A stretch of DNA of 64,000 bases from Paenibacillus radicis (ex Xue et al. 2023) (GTDB lineage Bacteria > Bacillota > Bacilli > Paenibacillales > NBRC-103111), in contig NZ_JANQBD010000020.1 of the NCBI RefSeq assembly GCF_024722015.1, positions 62,001 to 126,000 of the forward strand, written 5' to 3'. Positions 49,635 through 59,405 of the stretch are shown here, in pieces. The translations under genes were made by a program, and so were the position numbers. The notes below the pieces were generated by a model. It searched no databases, was not told where the DNA came from, and saw only the letters and a list, made by a program, of their open reading frames with translations. Within the stretch, counting starts at the first letter, position 1. The number at the start of each line of letters is the position of its first letter.

Positions 49635-51098
49635 GTGGACTATACAACAGGCTGGAAAATAGAAAAGAAGTGGATACTTAGCTGCGGAAGCTTGGCTGTT
49701 ATTGCTTTCTTTTTAGCAATTGTATACATGTATACACTGCAGCATACGGTGACGCGATACCGCGTTATTATTGGTATGGAAGCAGTTGGAACCGTGAGCA
49801 GTCCAAACGTTGTTTGGGATTGGTTCGAGCAGAAAAAAACATGGACAAAGCAGCAATATCCGACGGTTCAAGCCGAAGCAAAGCTGGCGGACTTACAATT
49901 TATTGAAGAACGGGAGTATAAAGCAGCTTATGATAATTCGGGTGTAATTGCTGAACTGGAAAAAAGAATCAGGACGCAAATGAAAGGTGTACAAATTCGG
50001 ATAGATGATAAGCCGTTGGGAGTCGTTAAAGATGAAGCTGCGGCGCAACAATTATTGGAACAGGTCAAGCAAAAAATGTCGAAAGCTAGCACAAATGGAA
50101 AGGTTCGCATTTTGTCCGAATCAGCTTCTTCAGGTGTTGTTACCGCTTCAGCAACAGAATCAGAACACAAGCTTGAGGAGAATATGACTCCCATGTTTGA
50201 ATCCGTTCAATTTGTTCAAAAGGTCGATTTTGTCTCTCTTGAAATAAAGCCCGAGGATATCGGAGATAGCGATGCTATGTTAAGAAAAGTTGAAACTGGC
50301 GATGTGCAGCCGTTCAAATATAAGGTCGTTTCAGGTGATTGTGTGTCCTGCATTGCATATAAACTGAAAATTAACAAGCAGGTCATTTATGATAATAATC
50401 CTTGGATAAAAAACAATTTGATCCGCGTAGGAGATGTTTTGGATTTAACGGTGCTGCAGCCGCTGCTATCGGTTAAAACAATCGAAAAACGGATAGAAAG
50501 CTTTGAAGTGCCGTATGAGGTTGCATATGTAGAAGATTCTACCATGAAAGCTGGTCTCAAAGAAACGTTATTCCCCGGTGAAACTGGGTTAAAAGAGGTT
50601 ACTTACTTGACAACCCGTATAAATGGTGATTTCAAAGAGGAGATGGCGGCTGCTGAAACTATCCTGCGTCCAAGCGTTCAAGCGATCGTCAGAAAGGGGA
50701 CGAAAGTCATTCCTGGAGTAGGCACGGGAACCCTTGCCTGGCCCATATATAGAGCCAAATTAACTAGCGAGTTCGGTAAACGTTGGGGAGCTTTTCACCC
50801 AGGTACAGACATGGTTTCTGAGAATAAAACGATTATGGCCGCTGATCATGGAAAGACGGTTTTTGCCGGATGGAAAAATGGTTATGGAAATTGTATTATA
50901 ATCGATCATCAGAATGGGTTAAGCACACTTTATGGTCACCTGAGCAAGCTCTCCGTAAGTGAAGGGGAGATAGTACAGAAAGGTGAAAAGATCGGGATCA
51001 TGGGCACAACAGGCAATTCTACAGGAGTTCACCTTCATTTTGAGGTACATAAAGGAGACGAGCAGGAAAATCCGCTGAACTACTTGGGCAGCTTATAA
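49635..51098 (+). CDS. M23 endopeptidase with LysM and G5 domains, membrane-anchored
   Basis: 487 residues. An N-terminal membrane helix (about 13-33) is followed by a 200-residue region of unknown fold. Then come a LysM-like domain (about 230-275, YKVVSGDCVSCIAYKLK ... VGDVLDL), a G5 domain (about 280-360) and an M23 lysostaphin-type peptidase (about 380-480). The zinc residues are in FHPGTDM and HLHFEVH. It cuts peptide cross-links of peptidoglycan. GTG 49635 is supported by GGGAGG at 49624-49629; an upstream TTG is not. The LysM has an unusual CxxC where the motif normally reads SGDTLSSIA. Confidence 0.9.
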   Translation: MDYTTGWKIEKKWILSCGSLAVIAFFLAIVYMYTLQHTVTRYRVIIGMEAVGTVSSPNVVWDWFEQKKTWTKQQYPTVQAEAKLADLQFIEEREYKAAYDNSGVIAELEKRIRTQMKGVQIRIDDKPLGVVKDEAAAQQLLEQVKQKMSKASTNGKVRILSESASSGVVTASATESEHKLEENMTPMFESVQFVQKVDFVSLEIKPEDIGDSDAMLRKVETGDVQPFKYKVVSGDCVSCIAYKLKINKQVIYDNNPWIKNNLIRVGDVLDLTVLQPLLSVKTIEKRIESFEVPYEVAYVEDSTMKAGLKETLFPGETGLKEVTYLTTRINGDFKEEMAAAETILRPSVQAIVRKGTKVIPGVGTGTLAWPIYRAKLTSEFGKRWGAFHPGTDMVSENKTIMAADHGKTVFAGWKNGYGNCIIIDHQNGLSTLYGHLSKLSVSEGEIVQKGEKIGIMGTTGNSTGVHLHFEVHKGDEQENPLNYLGSL

Positions 51099-51156
51099 TA
51101 TTAAGATTAAATATGTAGGCTGGAGGCTGCTGCTTCCGGTCTATTTGTCAAACATT

Positions 51157-51185
51157 TGCAAATTGGTTCGCGAACCGCTACTCTA
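51157..51185 (+). promoter_or_regulatory. Possible promoter with palindrome in the spacer, upstream of the SGNH gene
   Basis: TTGCAA (51157-51162), 17-bp spacer, TACTCT (51180-51185). The spacer contains the 12-bp palindrome GGTTCGCGAACC (51165-51176). The -10 is poor, so the promoter call is tentative; the palindrome is certain. Confidence 0.35.
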
Positions 51186-51234
51186 AAATGGAAGTGCAAT
51201 AGATGTCGAAGGATGGAGAAAGGGAGGAGTCGTC

Positions 51235-52059
51235 TTGTTATCCACTCGTTTTTTGTGGCGCACGATTGGGTTGGCCGCGCTTGTGTCCACTTTGCTATGT
51301 ATTTTCGGATTTGTTTATGCAATCAACCAGATTATATTTCCAACGAAGGCTGATAATATGGGAGTAGCTGCCCCTCAAGAAACGGTCAAGCCTAAGGAGA
51401 CTTCCTTTGCTGCCAAGGATAAGATTCAAATTGTTGCTCTTGGAGATTCATTAACAGCAGGAACAGGCGATTTGTCAGGCCGCGGGTATGTGGGACAAGC
51501 AAAAGAAAAGCTGGAGAAGCAGCTTGGTAAGCCAGTGTTTATTTTAAATAATTTTGCGATACCAGGTTTTAGGACAAGCAACTTGTTGAAAGATATGCAG
51601 GAGAAAAAAGGGATTGATACGGCTCTTTCGCAAGCGGACCTGATTGTGCTGACAATTGGCGGTAATGATCTGTTTGAAGGCGGACAAGGAGTTTTCAATG
51701 GGCAATCCGATGAAAGCTTTAATCCGAAGGCTGCACTTGAACGGATGCCGGACGCTTTAAAACGTTTGGAGCAAATACTAGACCATGTAGCTAAGCAGAA
51801 TCCAACTGCTGTTATCTGTTATGTAGGGTTATATCATCCTTTTCTAGATATCGATCCCAACAGAGAGGGCTCTTTGATTATTCAGAAATGGAATCTGAGT
51901 GCTTTTGAAATTGCAAATCGTTATCCGAACATGGTGGTGGTGCCTACATTCGATTTATTTGAGCTTAACTTAAGCAAATACTTGTATACAGATCATTTTC
52001 ATCCGAATCAAGACGGTTACGAACGTATAGCTGAACGGATTGCACAAATAGTAAAATAA
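51235..52059 (+). CDS. SGNH/GDSL-family esterase, membrane-anchored or secreted
   Basis: 274 residues. The N-terminal hydrophobic segment (TIGLAALVSTLLCIFGFVYAI) exports the enzyme. The GDSL block is IVALGDSLTAGTGDLSGRGYV with the nucleophile Ser. The oxyanion residues are Gly in the NNFAIPGF-type region and Asn in LTIGGNDLF. The catalytic Asp/His pair is in DHFHPNQDGYERIA. Similar to lipases/acylhydrolases such as YpmR. TTG start with GGGAGGAG (51222-51229). Substrate unknown; envelope lipids or acetylated glycans are possible. Confidence 0.88.
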   Translation: MLSTRFLWRTIGLAALVSTLLCIFGFVYAINQIIFPTKADNMGVAAPQETVKPKETSFAAKDKIQIVALGDSLTAGTGDLSGRGYVGQAKEKLEKQLGKPVFILNNFAIPGFRTSNLLKDMQEKKGIDTALSQADLIVLTIGGNDLFEGGQGVFNGQSDESFNPKAALERMPDALKRLEQILDHVAKQNPTAVICYVGLYHPFLDIDPNREGSLIIQKWNLSAFEIANRYPNMVVVPTFDLFELNLSKYLYTDHFHPNQDGYERIAERIAQIVK

Positions 52060-52105
52060 CCCTCTTTAACAAACTCTTTTATTATCGTAATAAGGAGAAG
52101 CTTGT

Positions 52106-53062
52106 ATGGAAAAACAACGGGAAGTTGTCTTATCAGTTAAAAATGTAAAGAAATCCATCAGAGGTAAAGAGATCATAAAAGGGATATCGTTTGAGATATA
52201 CGGCGGTGAAATTTTTGGCTTCTTAGGCCCTAATGGCTCAGGAAAAACGACTACTATTCGGATGTTGGTCGATCTGATCGCCCCAAGCGAGGGCTCCATT
52301 TCAATTTGCGGCTATGATGTTCACAAAAATCATAATGAAGCGCTGCAATACGTCGGTTGTATTGTAGAAAACCCGGAGCTTTATTCATATTTGACGGGTT
52401 GGGAGAACCTCGAACATTTCGCAAGAATGCTTCCGAATGTATCGGACAAGCGCATTCAGGAAGTGGTCGATATTGTAGGAATGGATGCCCGAATTCATGA
52501 TACGGTAAGGACCTATTCATTAGGCATGCGTCAGCGGCTTGGGATTGCCCAAGCACTCCTTAATAGTCCGAAGCTGCTCATTTTGGATGAGCCAACCAAT
52601 GGCTTGGACCCGCAAGGAATCAAAGAAATGCGGGAGTTTATCCAGCAGTTGGCCAAAACCGGGTTAAGCTTGTTTGTTTCGAGCCATCTGTTAAGCGAGA
52701 TTCAACAAATGTGCGATAGGGTAGCTATTATTAGCCATGGAGAAGTCATTAAGGTTGGTAAGGTGGATGCACTAATCGATGAATCCGCAAGCCGTGTTGT
52801 ATGGCGGATATCTCCGCTGGGAAAGGCATTGGAGGTTCTGCGAGGACAGCCCGATGTGCAGATTTTGAGCTCTTCAGAGGCGGAATCAGGAGAGGCTGAT
52901 AGCTTGGCAGCAACGGTGGTGACTCAGTTAAGCCCGGAAATGGTTCCTTCATTGATACGCTTGTTGATTGAGTCGGATGTTCAGCTGTATGGAGTGGAGA
53001 CGAAAAGTCCAACACTGGAGGATCTATTTTTGAGCTTAACGGAGGGGAAGAGCATTGGTTAG
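52106..53062 (+). CDS. ABC transporter ATP-binding protein
   Basis: 318 residues. Walker A GPNGSGKTTTIR (about residue 43), signature YSLGMRQRLGIAQAL, Walker B LLILDEPTNGLDPQG and the switch histidine in FVSSHLLSE. The C-terminal 90 residues (from about 225) are the extra domain seen in BcrA/YxlF/NatA-type subunits. It pairs with the overlapping permease gene (8-bp overlap). AAGGAGAAG precedes ATG 52106. Bacitracin-type resistance is known for some relatives; nothing here proves the substrate. Confidence 0.92.
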   Translation: MEKQREVVLSVKNVKKSIRGKEIIKGISFEIYGGEIFGFLGPNGSGKTTTIRMLVDLIAPSEGSISICGYDVHKNHNEALQYVGCIVENPELYSYLTGWENLEHFARMLPNVSDKRIQEVVDIVGMDARIHDTVRTYSLGMRQRLGIAQALLNSPKLLILDEPTNGLDPQGIKEMREFIQQLAKTGLSLFVSSHLLSEIQQMCDRVAIISHGEVIKVGKVDALIDESASRVVWRISPLGKALEVLRGQPDVQILSSSEAESGEADSLAATVVTQLSPEMVPSLIRLLIESDVQLYGVETKSPTLEDLFLSLTEGKSIG

Positions 53063-54047
53063 TTTATATCCTTTGGTTAAAAACGAATGCATCAAAATCG
53101 TTAAGAAAAAACGACTGTTGGTCGTGTTGCTAATATTGGCCGCACTCATACCTATGTTTACTTTTGCCCAGATGAAGGTTGCTCAAAATAATCTGAAGCA
53201 GTTTGGAACGAAAGATTGGCGTGCTGAGCAGAGGCAGAAAATTACGGATTACACTAGGAGCATCGGTAGCGCACGCGTACCTGAGGAATGGAAGCAGTTT
53301 CGTAGGGTTGAAGTCATACTGGCCCAGTATTACTTGGATAAAGATGTGAATCCTGCAGAACCTAACGGGGTAACCTTTACAAGAGAATTTCTTAAAAATG
53401 CTGTCGGTTTGTTCATCCCTTTAATGATTATGGTGATCGCTTCCGACCTTGTGTCGTCCGAGCATTCAACCGGAACTATCAAGCTGCTGCTGACGAGACC
53501 CGTTGAGCGATGGAAAATTTTAATGAGCAAGCTGATCAGTATTATATTGTTTACTTCTCTGATTGTAACCTGCACGGCCTTGCTTTGTTATCTCATATCC
53601 GGTATTGTATTTGGCTACGGAGGTTGGGATATGCCGATCTTCTTTGGATTTAAAGTTGTCGGTACCGAAGTGGATACTTCTTATGTTCGTCCAGTGGAGC
53701 AATGGCTTTATCTTATCATGGAATTCGGTTTGGTTTGGTACTCTGCGCTGATCGTAGCGGTGATGTCTTTGATGGTTTCAGTTATGATACGCAGTACGGC
53801 CGCTGGGATGGGATTGATGCTGGCTGTGCTAATTTCGGGTACCATACTGACGAATATGGTGTCTTCGTGGGAAACTGCAAAATATTTATTTATGGTCAAT
53901 TTGCGGTTAACTGATTATTTAACAGGCAGCCTTCCGCCCATAAAGGGTATGGATTTACCGTTTTCTTTGATGGTACTAACGGCATGGGGAGCTGCGTCCA
54001 TAATTGCATCATTTGTAGTATTTACGAAAAAAGATATATTGAACTAA
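53055..54047 (+). CDS. ABC-2-type transporter permease
   Basis: 330 residues with about six hydrophobic segments. The N-terminal helix (LLVVLLILAALIPMFTFA) is followed by a long extracytoplasmic loop (about 40-115). Then come FIPLMIMVIASDLVSSEHSTGTIKLLLTRPVERWKILMSKLIS, the ABC-2 signature of BcrB/NatB-like permeases, and further helices to the C-terminus. TTG start 53055 with GGAGGGG at 53041-53047. Its final codons double as the -35 box of the parE promoter. Confidence 0.88.
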   Translation: MVSLYPLVKNECIKIVKKKRLLVVLLILAALIPMFTFAQMKVAQNNLKQFGTKDWRAEQRQKITDYTRSIGSARVPEEWKQFRRVEVILAQYYLDKDVNPAEPNGVTFTREFLKNAVGLFIPLMIMVIASDLVSSEHSTGTIKLLLTRPVERWKILMSKLISIILFTSLIVTCTALLCYLISGIVFGYGGWDMPIFFGFKVVGTEVDTSYVRPVEQWLYLIMEFGLVWYSALIVAVMSLMVSVMIRSTAAGMGLMLAVLISGTILTNMVSSWETAKYLFMVNLRLTDYLTGSLPPIKGMDLPFSLMVLTAWGAASIIASFVVFTKKDILN

Positions 54048-54066
54048 CGGTACAAGATGTTATAAT
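54039..54066 (+). promoter_or_regulatory. Promoter of parEC
   Basis: TTGAAC (54039-54044), 16-bp spacer, TATAAT (54061-54066). The -35 is inside the permease gene's last codons. The leader may form a hairpin (CAACCA near 54102 with TGGTTG near 54130) just ahead of the GGGGAGG ribosome site. Confidence 0.7.
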
Positions 54067-54153
54067 GCACAATAGAAACTAGAGCTAGAGAAATAATGTG
54101 ACAACCAACTTCGTTTAGTTTGTAAGAATGGTTGCACATAAGGGGAGGCTGCG

Positions 54154-56127
54154 ATGGCGGAACAACTCGATTTGTTTGCTAACAAAACAACCACGCGGAC
54201 GGATTACGACGCTGACGATATTCAAGTGCTTGAAGGGCTTGTAGCGGTCCGAAAAAGACCAGGTATGTACATAGGGAGCACAAGCTCCTCCGGGCTTCAT
54301 CATTTGGTGTGGGAAATAGTGGATAATGCCGTTGACGAACACTTGGCCAAATTTTGTTCCAAGATAGACGTGACGATTCATAAGGACCAATCTATTACGG
54401 TTCAAGATAATGGACGTGGGATTCCTACAGGGATGCATAAAACAGGTATTCCGACGCCACAAGTTGTCTTTACGATTCTGCATGCCGGCGGAAAATTCGG
54501 CGGTGGAGGATATAAGAAATCCGGAGGTTTGCATGGTGTAGGAGCATCTGTTACTAATGCGCTTTCCGAATGGCTGGAAGTTATTATTTATCGCGATGGG
54601 AAGACACATCGCCAACGGTTTGAATATTGGGTGGACGAGAAAGGCGTAGAGCATGTTGGCGAACCGACATCCGGACTCGAGATCATAGGAAATACAAGAC
54701 AGACGGGTACGAAGGTTACCTTTAAACCGGATAAACGCGTATTTCAAGCCGGCATAGCGGTTAATTACGATACTTTGCTTGAACGGCTTCAAGAAATTGC
54801 ATTCTTGAATTCAGGCTTGCAAGTGACCGTAAAGGATGAGCGAGCCGATAAGCAAGAAACATTCCAGTACGAAGGTGGCGCAAGCCAGTTCGTCCAATTT
54901 TTGAATGAAGAAAAAACAGTGCTGCACGAAGTTATTCATTTCACAGCGGAAAAGGATGATATCGAGGTAGAGGTAGCACTTCAGTATAATGACGGTTACA
55001 CGGAAACGCTGGTTTCGTTTGTTAACTCTATACCTACCCGTGGCGGCGGTACGCATGAGACGGGCTTTAAAACGGCTTATACACGAGTAATGAATGACTA
55101 TGCGCGTAAAACGGCTGTTCTGAAAGAGAAGGATAAAAATCTGGACGGTCAAGATTTGCGCGAAGGCATGATGGTCGTCATCAATATCAAGATGGGCGAG
55201 GTTGAATTCGTCGGTCAAACGAAGGATCAATTAGGCAGTGCGATAGCTCGAAGCGTTGTAGATTCAATCGTATCTGAGAAGATGGCTGTATTCCTGGAAG
55301 AAAATCCTCAAACCGCGCAGATGGTGATGAAGAAGGCTGTTCAATCGGCTAAAGCTCGCGAGGCTGCACGAAAAGCACGCGAAGAGGTGCGCAGCGGCAA
55401 GAAGGGCAAGAGCGAGAGCTCTAACCTTGGAGGCAAGCTAACCCCGGCACAATCGAAGGATCACACCAAAAATGAGTTGTTTATCGTAGAGGGAGATTCT
55501 GCGGGAGGCTCTGCCAAGCAAGGCCGTGACTCCAAGCATCAAGCGATTTTGCCATTGAAGGGCAAGCCGATGAATCCGGAGAAGGCAAAGCTTCTTGATA
55601 TTATGAAAAACGATGAATATAAGGCGATCATTGCGACGATTGGAGCGGGGGTAGGTCCTGAATTCGATGCAACGGAGAGCAATTATGCCAAAATCATCAT
55701 CATGACGGATGCTGATACGGACGGTGCGCATATTCAGGTGCTGCTTCTTACCTTCTTTTATCGTTATATGAAGCCATTAATAGATGCTGGGAAGGTTTAT
55801 ATCGCCCAACCGCCATTGTACAAAGTAACCAAAAAAGCTGGCAAAAACAGCTCGGTTAACTATGCTTGGACCGATGAACAGCTGAATAAGCTGACCAAGG
55901 AATTGGGCAAAAATATCGAATTACAGCGCTATAAAGGATTGGGTGAGATGAATCCTGATCAGCTGTGGGAGACAACCATGGATCCAGCGACAAGGACGAT
56001 GCTGCAGGTGCAGATTGAGGACGCGGCAAAAGCTGAACGGCGTGTATCTACGCTGATGGGTGATAAAGTTGACCCGCGCAAGCGTTGGATTATCGAGAAT
56101 GTCGACTTTACCGAGTTCGAGGAGTAG
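54154..56127 (+). CDS. parE: DNA topoisomerase IV subunit B
   Basis: 657 residues, a GHKL ATPase plus TOPRIM. ATP site: EIVDNAVDEHLA, QDNGRGIP, and the lid GGKFGGGGYKKSGGLHGVGASVTNALSEW. The transducer contains the QTKDQLGS loop, and the TOPRIM metal site is FIVEGDSAGGSAKQGRD with DADTDGAHI. Length and the TPQVVFTILHAGGKFGGGGYKKSGG stretch fit ParE of Gram-positive bacteria rather than GyrB. It decatenates sister chromosomes with ParC. GGGGAGG at 54141-54147 precedes ATG; parC begins 7 bp after the stop. Confidence 0.93.
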   Translation: MAEQLDLFANKTTTRTDYDADDIQVLEGLVAVRKRPGMYIGSTSSSGLHHLVWEIVDNAVDEHLAKFCSKIDVTIHKDQSITVQDNGRGIPTGMHKTGIPTPQVVFTILHAGGKFGGGGYKKSGGLHGVGASVTNALSEWLEVIIYRDGKTHRQRFEYWVDEKGVEHVGEPTSGLEIIGNTRQTGTKVTFKPDKRVFQAGIAVNYDTLLERLQEIAFLNSGLQVTVKDERADKQETFQYEGGASQFVQFLNEEKTVLHEVIHFTAEKDDIEVEVALQYNDGYTETLVSFVNSIPTRGGGTHETGFKTAYTRVMNDYARKTAVLKEKDKNLDGQDLREGMMVVINIKMGEVEFVGQTKDQLGSAIARSVVDSIVSEKMAVFLEENPQTAQMVMKKAVQSAKAREAARKAREEVRSGKKGKSESSNLGGKLTPAQSKDHTKNELFIVEGDSAGGSAKQGRDSKHQAILPLKGKPMNPEKAKLLDIMKNDEYKAIIATIGAGVGPEFDATESNYAKIIIMTDADTDGAHIQVLLLTFFYRYMKPLIDAGKVYIAQPPLYKVTKKAGKNSSVNYAWTDEQLNKLTKELGKNIELQRYKGLGEMNPDQLWETTMDPATRTMLQVQIEDAAKAERRVSTLMGDKVDPRKRWIIENVDFTEFEE

Positions 56128-56134
56128 ATAAACT

Positions 56135-58570
56135 GTGACAATATTGGAAAATTTTTTACCTGCATTTCTGGAGGAAGTAGTTGGAGACCGATTCGGCCGC
56201 TATTCCAAATACATTATACAAGACCGTGCGATTCCTGATGTGCGGGACGGCTTAAAGCCTGTACAGCGTCGTATTCTATATGCTATGTACGATGCTGGCA
56301 ATACGCCTGATAAACCTTACAGCAAGTCTGCCAAAACAGTCGGGTATGTAATGGGTAATTACCATCCTCACGGAGATTCGTCCATCTATGATGGAATGGT
56401 ACGGATGGCGCAGCCTTGGAAGATGGGGCATACACTGGTCGATGGTCACGGAAACTGGGGATCACAAGATGATGATCCTCCTGCAGCAATGCGTTATACC
56501 GAGGCACGGTTGTCCGAAATTGCTATGGAGCTGCTGCGTGATATTGAAAAACGTACAGTGCTGTTTAAGGATAATTTCGACAATACGACCAAGGAGCCTG
56601 TGGTTCTGCCGGCGCGTTATCCGAATTTATTGGTTAACGGAGTTAGCGGCATCTCCTCCGGCTTTGCAACGGAAATACCGCCCCATAACCTTCGTGAGGT
56701 AATCGATGCATGTATAGCCATGATCGACAAGCCCGGTATGGAGCTTGAAGAGCTGATGCAGATCGTCAAAGGACCGGATTTCCCGACCGGCGGTATCATT
56801 ATGGGCTCCGATGGTATTCGTGAAGCTTATCGCACAGGAAAAGGGCGGATTTATGTCCGGTCTCGTACAGAAATTGAAAATATGCGCGGTGGACTTCAAC
56901 AAATCGTCATTTCTGAAATTCCTTACCAAGTCGTCAAATCACGTCTAGTTACGGCAATGGAAAATATACGGATTGAGAAGAAAATTGAAGGCATCGCCCT
57001 GGTGCGGGATGAAAGCGGACGTCAAGGTTTGCGAATCGTTGTCGAACTGAAGAAAGAGGCGGATGCACAAGGTATTCTTGCTTATTTGTTGAAAAAAACC
57101 GATCTTCAGGTTACTTATAATTTCAACATGGTTGCTATTGTTAATAAAACTCCTAAGCAGCTGGGCATACAGGATATTATTCACGCTTACATTCAACATC
57201 AGAAGGAAGTAGTGACACATCGTACACGCTATGACCTGGACAAGGCTGAGGATCGGGCGCATGTGCTGGAAGGGCTGGCCAAGGCATTAAACATTTTGGA
57301 CGAGGTTATAGCAGCGATCAAGGCATCCAAAAACCGGTTGGATGCACAAAATAACCTGGTTGCTATGTTCGGCTTTACAGAGCGTCAAGCCGATGCCATT
57401 CTGACCTTGCAGCTGTATCGTTTGACCAATTTGGAAATCCACTCCATCGAGAAGGAGCTTAAGGATGTCCAAAAAACGATAGCACTTTTGAACTCCATCT
57501 TGAACAGTGAAAAGAAGCTGCTATCGGTTATCAAGGATGAGATGACAGCAATTCGCAATAAATATGGCGTAGACCGCCGCTCTGACATTCAAGATGAGGT
57601 GGAAGAGCTCAAGGTTAACCTTGAGGTTATGGTAAGCGCTGAAGATGTTTATGTTACCTTGTCCAATGAAGGATACATTAAGCGGACAAGCAAAATGTCC
57701 TTTATTCGATCAGGCGGGGAAATTGAGAAAACAGGTCTCAAGGATGGCGATTATGTACGCTACCTTCTGGAAGTAAATACTCTGGAGAATCTGCTCATTT
57801 TTACGCAAAAGGGACAGTTTTATCTGCTGCCGGTACATCAGGTTCAGGAGTACAAATGGAAGGAAAACGGCACAGCCATTGTGAATGTTATTCCTATTTC
57901 CAAAGATGACCGGATCGTCAATGTGATCCCGGTGAAGGATTTCGAAGAACCTGGCCGGTCGGTTGTATTTGTTACCAAACGCGGACAGGTAAAGCGGACC
58001 GAGCTCAAGGAATATTTCACCAACCGATCGATTGGCATTGTAGGTTGCAAGGTCGGGGATAACGATGCAATATTTGAAGTACGTCTAAGCAGCAACGATC
58101 AAGATATCATGCTCGTATCCAAGCAAGGTATGGCCATTCGCTTTGCGGAAACGGAAGTGAATCCGATGGGACGGGCGGCTGCCGGTGTTCGTGGTATTCA
58201 ATTGAAGGATGATGATGAAGTCATCAGCGCCGAATGGATCAAAGGGGAGGAAGGCGAACTGCTTGTTGTTTCCGACCTCGGCTACGCGAAACGTTCGCTT
58301 GTTCTTGATTACCCTGTTCAGGGTCGTGGAGGCAAGGGAATTGTCACCTTTGAATTCAGAGATGGCAAGCGCGTGAAGCCTAACGGCAATCAGCTTGTGA
58401 AAGCCTTCATCGTCAAAGAGGAGCTGCTGATTACCGCATTCCTGCAAAGCGGTGAACGTGTCTCATTTTCTACGGAGAAAACGCCGATAGAACAGCGCAA
58501 ATCAACAGGAAGACAGGTTGTTACCGTTAATAAACCAGACCTGATTTCCGATTTGTTGAAGAGCGATTAG
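56135..58570 (+). CDS. parC: DNA topoisomerase IV subunit A
   Basis: 811 residues. Winged-helix breakage-reunion domain with the catalytic tyrosine in AMRYTEARLSE. The quinolone-pocket region is NYHPHGDSSIYDGMVRMAQPWK: serine is present, and aspartate occupies the place of the usual glutamate, the wild-type form in several Gram-positives. The C-terminal half holds GyrA-like beta-propeller repeats (YIKRTSKMSF, GQVKRTELKEY, YAKRSLVLDY) and lacks a clear GyrA box, fitting ParC. GTG 56135 with GAGGAG at 56119-56124. Confidence 0.93.
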   Translation: MTILENFLPAFLEEVVGDRFGRYSKYIIQDRAIPDVRDGLKPVQRRILYAMYDAGNTPDKPYSKSAKTVGYVMGNYHPHGDSSIYDGMVRMAQPWKMGHTLVDGHGNWGSQDDDPPAAMRYTEARLSEIAMELLRDIEKRTVLFKDNFDNTTKEPVVLPARYPNLLVNGVSGISSGFATEIPPHNLREVIDACIAMIDKPGMELEELMQIVKGPDFPTGGIIMGSDGIREAYRTGKGRIYVRSRTEIENMRGGLQQIVISEIPYQVVKSRLVTAMENIRIEKKIEGIALVRDESGRQGLRIVVELKKEADAQGILAYLLKKTDLQVTYNFNMVAIVNKTPKQLGIQDIIHAYIQHQKEVVTHRTRYDLDKAEDRAHVLEGLAKALNILDEVIAAIKASKNRLDAQNNLVAMFGFTERQADAILTLQLYRLTNLEIHSIEKELKDVQKTIALLNSILNSEKKLLSVIKDEMTAIRNKYGVDRRSDIQDEVEELKVNLEVMVSAEDVYVTLSNEGYIKRTSKMSFIRSGGEIEKTGLKDGDYVRYLLEVNTLENLLIFTQKGQFYLLPVHQVQEYKWKENGTAIVNVIPISKDDRIVNVIPVKDFEEPGRSVVFVTKRGQVKRTELKEYFTNRSIGIVGCKVGDNDAIFEVRLSSNDQDIMLVSKQGMAIRFAETEVNPMGRAAAGVRGIQLKDDDEVISAEWIKGEEGELLVVSDLGYAKRSLVLDYPVQGRGGKGIVTFEFRDGKRVKPNGNQLVKAFIVKEELLITAFLQSGERVSFSTEKTPIEQRKSTGRQVVTVNKPDLISDLLKSD

Positions 58571-58577
58571 AGTTGGA

Positions 58578-58745
58578 TTAATCGTAGCTATTGTAATGAG
58601 CTTCATGTTTTTCAATAAATTCCAAAAATAATTTCAATACGGCCCACACCGGCATCGATTCGTCCAATCGGTCGAGCCATTGTGGGTCGTTTATTATGCC
58701 GGATTGTAATGCCTGTTCCCCGATAAGCTGTTTCCAATCTTCCAT
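58578..58745 (-). CDS. Small acidic protein of unknown function
   Basis: 55 residues from ATG 58745, with AAGGAG about 10 bases ahead on its strand. Sequence: helical, acidic, with LDRLDESMPVWAVLKLFLEFIEKHEAHY. It runs convergent to parC with only 7 bp between the stops and no terminator seen. Family not recognised; the good ribosome site and composition suggest a real gene. Confidence 0.55.
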   Translation of the reverse strand: MEDWKQLIGEQALQSGIINDPQWLDRLDESMPVWAVLKLFLEFIEKHEAHYNSYD

Positions 58746-58959
58746 CTCCCAATCACTCCTTACACGAATTGACAAGCCCCGCCTCTAGTCAAATACCTAT
58801 GCTGCATTATATGTTGAAACGAGTCTAATGTTCCTGTTATTTATCGATTAATGTCTTAAAGTATTTATGATATTAACCTTTAAACGTAAGAAAGGTAGTG
58901 ATATAATAAAAATAACAAACGAGGAAAAATTTTGGAGTTGAAAACAGGAGTGATAATCT

Positions 58960-59367
58960 GTGGTAACCCAAGAATTTGCTAAGCTATGGTGGAAGCTGTC
59001 CAAGGATCTTCATACCCATATGGATGCGGAGCTTGCCCCGTCCTTAACTGAAGGGCAGCTAACGGTTTTAGAATTGCTTTTGAACCGGGATCGAATGAAG
59101 CCTTCAGATTTTATCGAATTTCTAGCAACAACCCCTGCTGCGATTACTACACTATTGGATCGGATGGAAAAGGCGAATCTGGTTACACGGGAGCGGGATG
59201 AGAAGGATCGCCGTATCGTATGGGTGCAGGTCTCGGAGAAGGGAAGAGCGGAATGCGAACGCGGAATGCAAATTCGTGAACGGTTTCTGCAAAGCTATTT
59301 GAGCCGAATATCTTCACATAATCAACAGCTGTTGGTTTATCTTCTCGGCAAGGTAGCGAATGCATGA
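58960..59367 (+). CDS. MarR-family transcriptional regulator
   Basis: 135 residues with the MarR winged helix: LTEGQLTVLELLLNRDRMKPSDFIEFLATTPAAITTLLDRMEKANLVTRERDEKDRRIVWVQVSEKGRA. The wing DEKDRR is typical. GTG 58960 follows CAGGAG (58945-58950). An extended -10 TGATATAAT lies at 58899-58907. Target genes unknown; no strong inverted repeat is seen at its promoter. It stands alone between parC and folD. Confidence 0.9.
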   Translation: MVTQEFAKLWWKLSKDLHTHMDAELAPSLTEGQLTVLELLLNRDRMKPSDFIEFLATTPAAITTLLDRMEKANLVTRERDEKDRRIVWVQVSEKGRAECERGMQIRERFLQSYLSRISSHNQQLLVYLLGKVANA

Positions 59368-59405
59368 TAGTGAGAGTTCAAAAAGTCGCTGAAAGTTTTT
59401 GAGGG

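Noticed and set aside
54811..55230. 139-codon antisense frame in parE (and similar antisense frames in other genes)
   Set aside because: Shadow of strongly conserved coding sequence on the other strand, without start signals.
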